Below are positions 41,060 to 50,416 of a stretch of 64,000 nucleotides of DNA, one piece after another; the stretch's first letter is position 1; every line of letters starts with the position of its first letter. The position numbers and the translations under genes were made by a program. The notes under the pieces were generated by a model. It did not search any database and was not told the DNA's origin. It saw only the letters and a program-made list of their open reading frames with translations. Origin of the DNA: Marivita sp051859345 (GTDB lineage Bacteria; Pseudomonadota; Alphaproteobacteria; Rhodobacterales; Rhodobacteraceae); the NCBI RefSeq assembly GCF_051859345.1, contig NZ_JBHYFV010000001.1, positions 62,001-126,000 of the forward strand, given 5' to 3'.

Positions 41060-42700
41060 GTGGCCGCAGGGCTGGAAATTTCCTTGTTCGGGTCTTGTGT
41101 GCTGCGGCGCGTGGATGCGCCCGCAGGCGAAATCACCGGTGCCAAGCACAGGGCCCTGTTTGCCCTTCTGGTCACCGCCCCTCTGAACCGTCGGTCCCGC
41201 AGCTTTTTGCAGGAAACGCTATGGGGCTTTGCCGATTACGAAAGCGGACACCAGAACCTGCGGCGTGCACTGTCTGATCTGCGCAAGAAGATCGGCGATG
41301 ATTTTGACAAGATCCTGACCGTCACCAACAAGGAAGTCGAGATTGACATGTCTCGGGTCAAGGTGATTGGCCATCCCTCGGATGGGCCGTTCCTGTATGA
41401 CCTGAACGTGCTGGAACCTTCCTTTGTCGCGTGGCGCGACGCCATTCGCGGTGATCCCAGCGCCGTCAAATCGCTGTGCTTCATATCCAACAAGCGCGGT
41501 CCCACCCGGATCAGGCCGCGCGTCTGTGCCCTGCCCCTGACGGTTCCACCGGGGGACACAGAACTGGCGATTGCCGGGGACTGGATCGCGGAAGAGACCA
41601 GCCGGATGATGTCGCGCTCGAGCCTGCTTTCGGTCATTTCGCACCTGTCAGGGCGCGCGATGTCACAACGGTTCATCGACATCATCAATGTCCGCGACAC
41701 GCTGGATGTGGATTATGTGATGACCGGGGCGATGCGGCGTCAGGGCGATATGCTGATCGCGGATGTCGATTTCACCGATGTCCAGACCGGCACTCTTTTG
41801 TGGAACCGGCATCTGTCCTGTTCCATCGGACATTTTTCGCAAGAAGCGTCCGCATGGCTGGTGAACGTGGTGCAGACAGTTGGCCGCTCGATTGCCGAAA
41901 CAACGCTGCATGCCGGTCGACAAACCCCTTTGCCCGACCTGCCCGATCACAAGCTGCTGATCGCCGGGGCCACCGCGATGCACCATCCCAAGCTTGGGGA
42001 TTTCCTGCGCGCCCGGCAATTCCTGGATGAGGCCGCAGCCCGTGCGCCCGCGAATCCACATGTCTTTGCATGGTTGGGCAAATGGTATGTTCTGAGCATC
42101 TTCAAGAATTACAGCACCGACCGTCAGGGCGACACGCAAAAGGCGCTGGATTGCACCTCGCGCGCGCTGGATCTTGATCCACAATCCAGCTTTGGCCTGA
42201 CCATCGACGGCTTTGTGAATGGCAACATCCTCAAGAACATGGATGTGGCCGAACGCAGGTATTCCGCCGCGCAGGACATCAATCCAAGCGAAAGCCTGTC
42301 GTGGCTGCTGCGCGGATCGCTGATGGCGTTTCGGGATGAAGGGCAATCGGCCATACGCGCCACCACGATGGCGCGCGACCTCTCTCCGATTGATCCGTTC
42401 GGGTATTATTTCGACAGTCTGGCAAGTTCGGCTCATCTGGCCGGAGGGGAATACGAAAAAGCGCTGGCACTGGCGGACAAGTCGATTGAATCCAATGACC
42501 GCCACATCTCGACCCTGCGCACTCGGATCGCGGCGCTGCACGCCCTCGACCGGGGCGAGGAGGCGCGTCAGACGGCGCGCGACATGCTTCGGCGCTTTCC
42601 CTATTTCAGCCTTGACGACTACCGCAAAACACATCCGTCCGCAGGCAGCAAGACCGGCAAGCTTGTCATAGACGCGCTGTCAGCGGCGGGCGTTTCATAA
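41060..42700 (+). CDS. SARP-like winged-helix / TolB-like / TPR regulator
   Basis: 546 residues. N-terminal winged helix of the SARP/BTAD type (LEISLFGSCVLRR, HRALFALLVTAPL, NLRRALSDLRKKIGDD; about 1-95). A TolB/FlgO-like middle domain (AGDWIAEETSRMMSR, VDYVMTGAMRRQGD, TGTLLWNRHL; about 160-290). C-terminal TPR-like repeats (about 300-530). A perfect AGGAGG at 41049-41054 sits five bases before GTG 41060, so that codon, not ATG 41045, is the likely start. It heads a co-directional five-gene cassette and is probably its regulator. Confidence 0.82.
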   Translation: MAAGLEISLFGSCVLRRVDAPAGEITGAKHRALFALLVTAPLNRRSRSFLQETLWGFADYESGHQNLRRALSDLRKKIGDDFDKILTVTNKEVEIDMSRVKVIGHPSDGPFLYDLNVLEPSFVAWRDAIRGDPSAVKSLCFISNKRGPTRIRPRVCALPLTVPPGDTELAIAGDWIAEETSRMMSRSSLLSVISHLSGRAMSQRFIDIINVRDTLDVDYVMTGAMRRQGDMLIADVDFTDVQTGTLLWNRHLSCSIGHFSQEASAWLVNVVQTVGRSIAETTLHAGRQTPLPDLPDHKLLIAGATAMHHPKLGDFLRARQFLDEAAARAPANPHVFAWLGKWYVLSIFKNYSTDRQGDTQKALDCTSRALDLDPQSSFGLTIDGFVNGNILKNMDVAERRYSAAQDINPSESLSWLLRGSLMAFRDEGQSAIRATTMARDLSPIDPFGYYFDSLASSAHLAGGEYEKALALADKSIESNDRHISTLRTRIAALHALDRGEEARQTARDMLRRFPYFSLDDYRKTHPSAGSKTGKLVIDALSAAGVS

Positions 42701-42725
42701 GCCATTCAGAAAAGGATAGTAAATC

Positions 42726-43835
42726 ATGTCACAATACGGTGGATTCGGAGGGTTTGGCGGTTTCGGAGGGTTCGGTGGATTTGGAGGGTTCGGCGGCTTT
42801 GGTGGCGGAACCAACTTCACCGGTCTCGGCGGATTTCTGGGAAGCGAGGATCCCGGCGGTTATGATCCGGCGACGACACATGGCTTGCAGACCACCGCCG
42901 AGGGCTTGCGCCACCTGACCGAAGACGGCGACACGCCAACAAACGAGGAACTGGGCTTTTCCGATCCCTCGAACCTGAGCGGTCTGGCCACATGGGTGCG
43001 CGGATCGCTATATGTCAGCGAATATCTTGCGGGCATCAGCTCTGACGCGATGGCCGGAACCGGCGGCGCGCCGGACAAGGTGACCTTATCCTTTGATGGC
43101 CAGACCTGCCTGACGCTTCAGAGACCGGGAACTGATTTGCTGCGCAGCCAATGCCGTCTGGTTTCGGACTATGCCACCCTGCGTGCGGAACGCAGCGCGG
43201 AAATCACATCGCAACTTGGGTTTCCGACACCCTATTTCGCCATGATCCTTGGCCTGCACAGCGCACAGAACAAGAAAACCTTTGAACTGATCACCGCAAC
43301 CCAGGTCGCTGCAGCGCACACTGCGATGATCGTGAAGAACCACCTTGCCATCCGTCGGCCCGACCAGTTGGACGCGCGCCTGATGCCGATGATCCCAACG
43401 CCCGGCCATGGCAGCTTTCCGTCGGCGCATGCAACCGAAGCCTATGCCGTTCTGACAGTTCTCGAAGCTCTGATCACCGAATGGGCAAGCCTGTCGGACG
43501 GCACACAGCGGATCAAGGCGCTGCGCGGACTGGCGGAACGGATCGCGGTCAATCGCACTGTGGCAGGCGTCCACTATCCCATCGACAGTTGGGCCGGGTC
43601 CGCTCTGGGCCGCATCGTGGGTCAGGTCGTGCTTGGTCGGGCGGGTGCAGGCACGGCGATCCAGCCGATGGATTACAGACCCAGCGATCACGATTTCTTT
43701 GACGAAGACCAACGCGATCCAGAGATTGCGCCTGAAAAAGGTCTGACACCAGCGGGCGACACTGTCACGCTCGATTCCAAGCCGACCTTTTCGTGGCTTT
43801 GGGACGGCGCGGTCCGCGAAGCGCAGAAGGCCTGA
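42726..43835 (+). CDS. PAP2/vanadium-haloperoxidase-fold protein with Gly-Phe repeat N-terminus
   Basis: 369 residues. A GGF repeat run at residues 5-27, then a PAP2-superfamily domain. The three signatures are KNHLAIRRP (Lys204), PSAHATEAY (His235) and NRTVAGVHYPIDS (His283), the set that binds phosphate or vanadate. Could be an acid phosphatase or a vanadium haloperoxidase; the spacing and the peroxidase neighbour favour the latter, but this is inference. No signal peptide. Four bases before the subtilase gene. Confidence 0.78.
   Translation: MSQYGGFGGFGGFGGFGGFGGFGGFGGGTNFTGLGGFLGSEDPGGYDPATTHGLQTTAEGLRHLTEDGDTPTNEELGFSDPSNLSGLATWVRGSLYVSEYLAGISSDAMAGTGGAPDKVTLSFDGQTCLTLQRPGTDLLRSQCRLVSDYATLRAERSAEITSQLGFPTPYFAMILGLHSAQNKKTFELITATQVAAAHTAMIVKNHLAIRRPDQLDARLMPMIPTPGHGSFPSAHATEAYAVLTVLEALITEWASLSDGTQRIKALRGLAERIAVNRTVAGVHYPIDSWAGSALGRIVGQVVLGRAGAGTAIQPMDYRPSDHDFFDEDQRDPEIAPEKGLTPAGDTVTLDSKPTFSWLWDGAVREAQKA
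42735..42806 (+). repeat. Short tandem repeat coding Gly-Gly-Phe
   Basis: About eight 9-base units of the form GGNTTYGGN in frame at the start of the PAP2-type gene, prone to slippage. It encodes a low-complexity Phe-Gly region. Confidence 0.85.
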
Positions 43836-43839
43836 GATC

Positions 43840-45906
43840 ATGTTTCCGCATCGCCATGACGACGAACAGATCGACAAGTATACCGGCCCTTACGAACGCT
43901 GGATCTTTTCCAGGGAACTGGGCCGACCCTTTGCCTTTCCAGCGATCCGAAACGGTCCCTCGACGCATATCACCGCGCTGATGGAAGGGGACGGAATGCT
44001 GGCCGATACCGACGATATCGACATCCGCATCCCGCCGCTTTGGTCCAAACACCCCCACGTGACGCCCTTCGCCATGTGGAACAAGGCCGTCGATCCAGAC
44101 GATCCTGCTGAAAATGAAGACGCCGAACTGGCGCGGTGCCTGAATGCGCTGAACGGCTCACGTTACCGGCTCAACATGCCGGTTGATCCCGCCACATGGC
44201 CTGCGACCTACAACAAGGACGCCAAGCCAACCGGCTGGACCCGTCCCAAGACCAAGCCACGCGTTATCATCGGTGTGATCGACGACGGGCTTCCCTTTAT
44301 GCATCGGGCCTTTCGGGACAGCGCCGGGGACACAAGGATCACCCTGTGCTGGCTGCAATCGGCCCGCGCAGACACTGCGGCGGCGGTCCCGTTTGGACGT
44401 GAGATCACGGCCACACAGATCGATCAGTTGCGCGCAGAGCATGGCGCGCAGGAAATGCGCGCCTATCAGGCCGCGCAGGCCGTGGACCGCGACCTGCCCG
44501 AGGTCGATACCGTGCTGATGCATCACGCGACACACGGTGCGCATATTTCCGGCATTGCAGCAGGAAACGATCCCTATGTCGGGGCCGAAGACCTGCCCGA
44601 CGATGCCGCGATCATCGCGGTGCAGCTTCCCAATACCATCGCTTGGGACACGTCCGGGTTCGGCAAGGAAATGATGATGCTCAGCGCGATCGAGTACATC
44701 TTCCACCGTGCACGGATGATCGCCCAAGCCTTTGACGACGACGAAATCCCGCTGGTCATCAACTTCAGCTACGGCTGGAGCGCAAACCGCCATGATGGAA
44801 AATCAAGCTTTGAACGCGCTGTGCAAGACCTGATCACCCAACGCCGCGCGGTGCAGCCCAACACGGAACTGGTCATGCCGACAGGTAACAACTTTGCCAA
44901 CGACATGCATGCCCGGTTCGCGTCCCATGATGCATCAGACGGGGCATTCAGCTTTGGTTGGCACCTGAAACCCGATGACCGCACGTCCAGCTACCTGGAA
45001 ATCTGGCTGCCGCCTGGGATTGACCCGCAAGGGTGGACTGTAACAGTGACACCACCGCCGGGAATTCCAGAGGATGTGCGCCAGACCCTGTCCATCTCGC
45101 CGGATCCGGAACTGGATGGCGGTGATCCGCGCCGGTTTGTCGAACTTGAGATGGGCGGCAAGAACATTGGTCAGCTTTCGGCAGACAAGCATTTGGGCGA
45201 CCGCTGGCGGGTGATGCTGGCGATGATCCCGGCGGCGGGCAATCTTGGGGCGGGACGGCGCGCGCCTGTGGGTCTGTGGACCCTCTCGATTGAGACGGCG
45301 AACGATCCTCTCAGCGACGGACAGCACATTGATGTCTGGGTGCAGCGGGACGACGACCCGACACAGCTTGGCACCGGGGGCCAGCAAAGCTTTCTTGTCG
45401 ATCTCACCAGACCAGCCCCACCGCGCGTCCTTGAACCACCAGCGCTTACGGCTGTGCGCGGCTACGGATGCCTCAATGGCATCGGAACGGCGCAATCCGT
45501 GTTTCGCGTTGCCGGATACGTTCAGTCCACATCCAAACCGTCCGGGTACAGCGGCAGCGCGTCCATCGCTGTTGATGGGGAAGGAACGGCAACTGTTGAC
45601 GCCAATCTGCCCGCTGCAACAGCCACAGCTGATCAGGGCTGGTTCCGTCCCGGCCTGCCCTCCATCGGTGTTCTGTCAGGGTCCGGTGCGCGGATCATTG
45701 GCACCAGCGCAGCCGCAGCCACCGCGACACGGCTGATCGCGTTGAACTTTCTGTCCGGAAAGCCAACGCGAGACGGATTCGAGGAACTTTACACCAAGAC
45801 CGCTCCTGCCGCGCAAACCCTTGCGAGAACGGGACATTTCCGCAGTCCACCAGTCTGCGGTGAAGTCCTGAAACAACCCAGGAAACAGCGCTTCCTCGGG
45901 GCGTGA
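43840..45906 (+). CDS. S8 family (subtilisin-like) serine protease
   Basis: 688 residues. Catalytic triad: Asp148 in IGVIDDGLPF, His232 in HHATHGAHISGI, Ser623 in GTSAAAATATR; oxyanion region LVMPTGNNFAND. A large insertion (about 390-560) with a beta-sandwich look sits between the His and Ser blocks. No signal peptide. It may mature or attack proteins; its place between two oxidising-enzyme genes suggests a joint function. Confidence 0.85.
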   Translation: MFPHRHDDEQIDKYTGPYERWIFSRELGRPFAFPAIRNGPSTHITALMEGDGMLADTDDIDIRIPPLWSKHPHVTPFAMWNKAVDPDDPAENEDAELARCLNALNGSRYRLNMPVDPATWPATYNKDAKPTGWTRPKTKPRVIIGVIDDGLPFMHRAFRDSAGDTRITLCWLQSARADTAAAVPFGREITATQIDQLRAEHGAQEMRAYQAAQAVDRDLPEVDTVLMHHATHGAHISGIAAGNDPYVGAEDLPDDAAIIAVQLPNTIAWDTSGFGKEMMMLSAIEYIFHRARMIAQAFDDDEIPLVINFSYGWSANRHDGKSSFERAVQDLITQRRAVQPNTELVMPTGNNFANDMHARFASHDASDGAFSFGWHLKPDDRTSSYLEIWLPPGIDPQGWTVTVTPPPGIPEDVRQTLSISPDPELDGGDPRRFVELEMGGKNIGQLSADKHLGDRWRVMLAMIPAAGNLGAGRRAPVGLWTLSIETANDPLSDGQHIDVWVQRDDDPTQLGTGGQQSFLVDLTRPAPPRVLEPPALTAVRGYGCLNGIGTAQSVFRVAGYVQSTSKPSGYSGSASIAVDGEGTATVDANLPAATATADQGWFRPGLPSIGVLSGSGARIIGTSAAAATATRLIALNFLSGKPTRDGFEELYTKTAPAAQTLARTGHFRSPPVCGEVLKQPRKQRFLGA

Positions 45907-46020
45907 AATCCGCGCTCACAGCGTACTCACTCACCCTACGTCAACCACGTCTTTACCTTCTGTCTCGTGTCAAGCGGCCGTCTTGCCCAGCGCCGCGCAC
46001 GAGCCCTCGGAGTGAAGACG

Positions 46021-47814
46021 ATGACGTTCCAAATGCAATCACACGGTGGGGCGCAGGCGAAACGCGCACCCACCAACAAACCCCATACCCTGGAGGCGCT
46101 GCGCCCGGCGGATGGCGATATCGCCGTGGATGAGGCCGCCGATTTTGGCTATCTGCTGCCGCCGAGTGGCGATGCCGGCAACTATCTTCCCGATGTGCCC
46201 TTGGCCGATCTTGATCAGTTGGGCGACCTGATGGTGCCTGATTTTGACACCATTGACGCCTCGCCGGACGGTGGTCTGCCACCTGTCATGACCTATTGGG
46301 GTCAGTTTCTTGATCACGAACTCACCGCCCGCACCGACCGTGAAAGCGACATGACCGCGATTGATGACCCGACCCCCAAGGCATCAGCGCAAGACATCGA
46401 ACGCAAGCTCAAGAACGCCCGTACACCCCGGTTTGATCTGGACTCGGTCTATGGCGGCCTGCCAGTCGGCACATTCGCCGACCCCGCCCAGCAGCATGCA
46501 GCGTCGGTCTTGCGGACCGGCATGCGCCACCCGGTGCATACGGCAAAGATGCGCGTCGGAACGGCGGTTGAACCCGGTCCCCTGCCCGATGACACGCTTG
46601 ACCCACATCGCGACTTGCCGCGCTATCACCAGGTCGAACAGAAAGTCCGCGATGCCGCACTCAGCATTGCGCAGGCCCAAATGTCGACCGAGGCTTTTGC
46701 CAAGTTCGAAGCGGGCCTGCCCAAGCGGGCACTGATCGGAGACATGCGTAATGACGAGAACATCATCATCGCGCAGTTCCACCTCAGCGTTCTGCGGTTT
46801 CACAACAAGGTCGTCGACTTTCTGACCGAGAATGACACCGGCTGGATCGCAGATTTCGACTCCGCGAAGTCTTTGACCAAGCTGCACTACCAGTGGCTTG
46901 TCGTGCATGGCTTCCTGAAAAGCATGTGCAGCCAGACCGTTGTTGACCGCATCCTGCTGACCCGCAATGCGCATTACGATGCGTTCCGCTCCGACTATGC
47001 CACACGCAATCCGGGACGTGTGGTGGGCAACTGCATTCCGCTGGAATTTTCGGTCGCGGCCTATCGCTTTGGCCATTCGATGGTGCGCAATATCTACGAC
47101 TACAACCGTACGTTTGGACGCCCGAATGGGACGGCTCCGTTTGATCAGGTTTTCGCCTTCACCGGCGGCGGGGGCATCGGTGCGCGGTTTGGTCTGAACA
47201 TCAACAGCATCCCCAAGAACTGGGTGATCGACTGGTCGCGTTTTGTGACCGCGGATAACAGCTTTGCCGATGGTGGACCGCAGCGTGTGGCCCGAGCCGT
47301 GGACACGGTCATCGCGCCCCCCCTTGGCGATATGGCGAACGAAGGGGGCGATTTCGATGCTGCCACGCCGGATGGAGCAGCCCTGCGTGCGTTGTTCCGC
47401 AATCTTGCCCGCCGCAACCTGCGCCGGGGCAAAAGCCTGCGCATGCCCAACGGGCAAGCCCTGCATGCCCATCTGCAAGACATCGGCGCAGTGACAAGTG
47501 GCCCGCAAAACGATGTCCGCGCGTGGCTCGACAACAAACCTGAATTGTCGAGCTTTCTGGAGGGTCACGCCCTCAACAGCGCGACTCCCCTCTGGTTCTA
47601 CTGCCTTGCCGAAGCAGAAGGCACACCCGGTCCGGGACTGGGCGAGATGGGAAGCTGGATCGTTGCCAGCACATTCATTGGCGCTTTGATGGACGACGCT
47701 GACTCGGCCCTGTCGCGGGAATTCACGCCAGAGCAAAGCCCGCTGCGGACACCAGATGGCGATTCCATCGACTCGATCGAGCGATGGATGCGCTTTGCGG
47801 CGGTCCTCTCCTGA
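46021..47814 (+). CDS. Animal-type heme peroxidase
   Basis: 597 residues of the myeloperoxidase/peroxinectin family: distal His99 in YWGQFLDHEL, RTPRFDLDSVYGG, MRNDENIIIAQFHLSVLRFHN, proximal His352 in YRFGHSMVRN. Bacterial relatives make hypohalous acids or oxidise phenols. ATG 46021 has a CGGAG site; the earlier GTG frame at 45967 was rejected. No signal peptide. Confidence 0.88.
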   Translation: MTFQMQSHGGAQAKRAPTNKPHTLEALRPADGDIAVDEAADFGYLLPPSGDAGNYLPDVPLADLDQLGDLMVPDFDTIDASPDGGLPPVMTYWGQFLDHELTARTDRESDMTAIDDPTPKASAQDIERKLKNARTPRFDLDSVYGGLPVGTFADPAQQHAASVLRTGMRHPVHTAKMRVGTAVEPGPLPDDTLDPHRDLPRYHQVEQKVRDAALSIAQAQMSTEAFAKFEAGLPKRALIGDMRNDENIIIAQFHLSVLRFHNKVVDFLTENDTGWIADFDSAKSLTKLHYQWLVVHGFLKSMCSQTVVDRILLTRNAHYDAFRSDYATRNPGRVVGNCIPLEFSVAAYRFGHSMVRNIYDYNRTFGRPNGTAPFDQVFAFTGGGGIGARFGLNINSIPKNWVIDWSRFVTADNSFADGGPQRVARAVDTVIAPPLGDMANEGGDFDAATPDGAALRALFRNLARRNLRRGKSLRMPNGQALHAHLQDIGAVTSGPQNDVRAWLDNKPELSSFLEGHALNSATPLWFYCLAEAEGTPGPGLGEMGSWIVASTFIGALMDDADSALSREFTPEQSPLRTPDGDSIDSIERWMRFAAVLS

Positions 47815-47884
47815 CCGCCCCGGCCGGTCCTTTCCTCCCGGGGACCGGCCACCCCAATTCCCCTCAGCCTGACAGGAACACGCC

Positions 47885-50416
47885 ATGTTGCCCTTTGATG
47901 ATTTTCAGGTCGAAACCTTTTTGCGCACGGGCGAACACCAGGACACGCTCCGCGCTGAATTCGGCGATGCGCTTTACGACGAACTGTCTCACCTCGCCAA
48001 AGAGGTGGCGCAGGATGCGACACCCCTTGAGGCCCGGCGCAGAAAGGTCTTTATCCTGCCCGGAATCATGGGCTCTCGCCTCAGCGCGATCCAAGACGGG
48101 CAGGCCGATCTGGTCTGGGTCCATCCGTCGGACCTGATCACGGGTGGGATTGCCAAGCTCAGATGGGGGGCAAGCGTTGCCGCCACGGGGACGATCCTCG
48201 CGCCTTATCTGCGGATGAAACTGCGCCTTCGACTGGCGGGGAATGACCCCGAATTCATGCCCTTCGACTGGCGGCAGTCCCCAGCGGTGACGGGCAAGAT
48301 GTTGATTGACCGCATTCGCACCCGCGGTCTGAGCGATGTGACCCTTGTCTGCCATTCGATGGGTGGTCTTGTGGCGCGGCAGATGGCGGCCGAGGATGTC
48401 GACAAGACGTTCATTTCCAGGATTGTCACGATCGGCACACCCAATTTCGGCTCTTACGCACCGGTTCAGGTATTTGACCTGAGCCATGGCATGCTGGGCC
48501 CCCTTGGCCTTGCCGATCAGACACATGATCGCAAGACTCTGGTCGGGAAATACCTGCGCGCCTTTCCGGGATTGATCGAGATGATGCCCCAACCGGACAA
48601 ACGCCCGGACGAGGGCTACTTTACCAAGACATTCTGGCCTGGTGGAGCGGTCCCCCCAACCGTCACCGCCTTGCGCGCAGCCAAGCAGAGTTCGGCTGAC
48701 CTGCCGCAACCGGATGATCGGTTTCACCAGATCATCGGAACCGGCGAGGACACTGTCGTCGGAGCTTCGAAAGGCGCCAGTGGGTACATTTATCATCGGT
48801 CGATGGATGGCGATGGCACCGTGCCCCGCGATCTGGCGGAAATGGGCGACGTGTCGCGATATTATTGCGAGGGCAAACATGGCTGGCTGTGCAACCGCTC
48901 GGATGTGATTGCGGGAACCATCGACCTGATCGGCACCGGTGCGACCCACGCGCTGGACACCGCGCCACGCCTGCGCGCGATTGAGACCGTGATGGCCGAC
49001 GTGACCACGGCTGACCTGCGGCTGGAGACGACGGCTTCTGCGCCACCGACAACGGAAACGGATTTCGCCGGTCCCTTCCTGTCGGGTATGGCGGACATCG
49101 CCCCGCCGGTCGGCGCGGTCATTTCGGACGCGCCCCTGTCCGAACAAAGCGCCTATCCTCGGGCCGTTGTCGATGCAGCAAGCCTGCGCTGGAAGGCATC
49201 TGACGCAGAGCGCAAGACAGTCATCCAGTCTCAGTTCGAGGCGCGGCCACTGAATGCCGAAACACCGGAACGGATCGACGCCTATACCCGTCGTCTGTTG
49301 ACCATGGTCGATGCGGCAAGCGCAAATGGTCAGGGTCGCAAGCTGAGCCGTGACCTTGAAACCGCTTTGAACGCGCTTGACGGTCCGGATCGCATACAGC
49401 TTCCCCCAAGCGGACCAACCGCCGCGATCCTTGAACGGGTGATCGGCGAGGCCGAAGAATTCCTGTCGGTCATGTTCATCAAACGCGCGCTTGTCGCGGC
49501 GCGTGCGGTTGGCCGCGTTGTGTCGAGCGCGTCCGGTCAGGGGTTCGGAACCGGTTTTCTGATCGCACCGGGCGTGTTGATGACCAACCACCATGTGCTC
49601 CAATCCGATTTGGCCGCCAACCGCGCTGCGGTGCAGTTTCGATATGAACTGGAAATCGACAGCCGCCAGACGGCCGGACATAACTTTGCGCTTGAACCTC
49701 AACGGTTGTTCTACGCCAACGAGCATCTGGACATGGCCATTGTTGCGGTCGCTCCGATAAGCGACGATGGAGTTCCCCTGTCCGAATTCGGCCATCTGCC
49801 ATTGATCGGGGTAGAAGGCAAAATCCGCAAAGGTCAGCCGGTCAATATCGTGCAACATCCCCTTGCCGGTCGCAAACAGGTGGTCTTTCGCGAAAGCCTG
49901 CTGACGGCCTTGCCCTTGGACAGCGATCACGTTGCGCATTACACTGGCGACACGCAGCCCGGTTCGTCCGGATCCCCCGTGTTCAGCGACCTGTGGGAGG
50001 TCGTGGCCCTGCATCATTCAGGTGTGCCGGACCAAACCGAAACCGGGCACTATGTCACTGTCGATGGTGGCATCTGGAACCCGTCGGCCGACCCGGAAAT
50101 GAAGACCATCAAATGGGTCGCCAACGAAGGCATTCGCGTCTCGCGGATCGTCGCGCATCTCAAGACGGTGGCAGATCATCTTTCGCAGCAGGGCAAACCC
50201 GGAGCAGCGCTTGTCGAAGATGTCCTTGCGCTTGGTCGGGACGCTGTTCACACCGGCGGTTTTGTCCTGCGCGGGCCAACAACCGAAGCGCGCAGCGCGG
50301 CTGATGACAGGCAGCACGTTCAACAAGCACTGGTCGATCACAGCGATCAGATCACGTCCCTGACCGTTCCTTTGCGTTTTGACATCTCGTTCGGCCCCCC
50401 TGTGCGACGCGCCTAA
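47885..50416 (+). CDS. Lipase-like alpha/beta-hydrolase fused to a trypsin-like protease
   Basis: 843 residues. N-terminal LCAT/lipase domain (FILPGIMGSRLS, nucleophile Ser158 in VCHSMGGL; about 50-400). Linker of about 130 residues. C-terminal trypsin-like domain with His570 (TNHHVL), Asp616 (LDMAIV) and Ser695 (GSSGSP). Both catalytic centres look complete. No signal peptide. It is the last gene of the cassette; its stop overlaps the convergent ABC gene by four bases. Confidence 0.83.
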   Translation: MLPFDDFQVETFLRTGEHQDTLRAEFGDALYDELSHLAKEVAQDATPLEARRRKVFILPGIMGSRLSAIQDGQADLVWVHPSDLITGGIAKLRWGASVAATGTILAPYLRMKLRLRLAGNDPEFMPFDWRQSPAVTGKMLIDRIRTRGLSDVTLVCHSMGGLVARQMAAEDVDKTFISRIVTIGTPNFGSYAPVQVFDLSHGMLGPLGLADQTHDRKTLVGKYLRAFPGLIEMMPQPDKRPDEGYFTKTFWPGGAVPPTVTALRAAKQSSADLPQPDDRFHQIIGTGEDTVVGASKGASGYIYHRSMDGDGTVPRDLAEMGDVSRYYCEGKHGWLCNRSDVIAGTIDLIGTGATHALDTAPRLRAIETVMADVTTADLRLETTASAPPTTETDFAGPFLSGMADIAPPVGAVISDAPLSEQSAYPRAVVDAASLRWKASDAERKTVIQSQFEARPLNAETPERIDAYTRRLLTMVDAASANGQGRKLSRDLETALNALDGPDRIQLPPSGPTAAILERVIGEAEEFLSVMFIKRALVAARAVGRVVSSASGQGFGTGFLIAPGVLMTNHHVLQSDLAANRAAVQFRYELEIDSRQTAGHNFALEPQRLFYANEHLDMAIVAVAPISDDGVPLSEFGHLPLIGVEGKIRKGQPVNIVQHPLAGRKQVVFRESLLTALPLDSDHVAHYTGDTQPGSSGSPVFSDLWEVVALHHSGVPDQTETGHYVTVDGGIWNPSADPEMKTIKWVANEGIRVSRIVAHLKTVADHLSQQGKPGAALVEDVLALGRDAVHTGGFVLRGPTTEARSAADDRQHVQQALVDHSDQITSLTVPLRFDISFGPPVRRA

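Noticed and set aside
47864..50017. 717-codon minus-strand frame opposite the lipase-trypsin gene
   Set aside because: Shadow of a gene with two intact catalytic domains; no domain in the antisense product.
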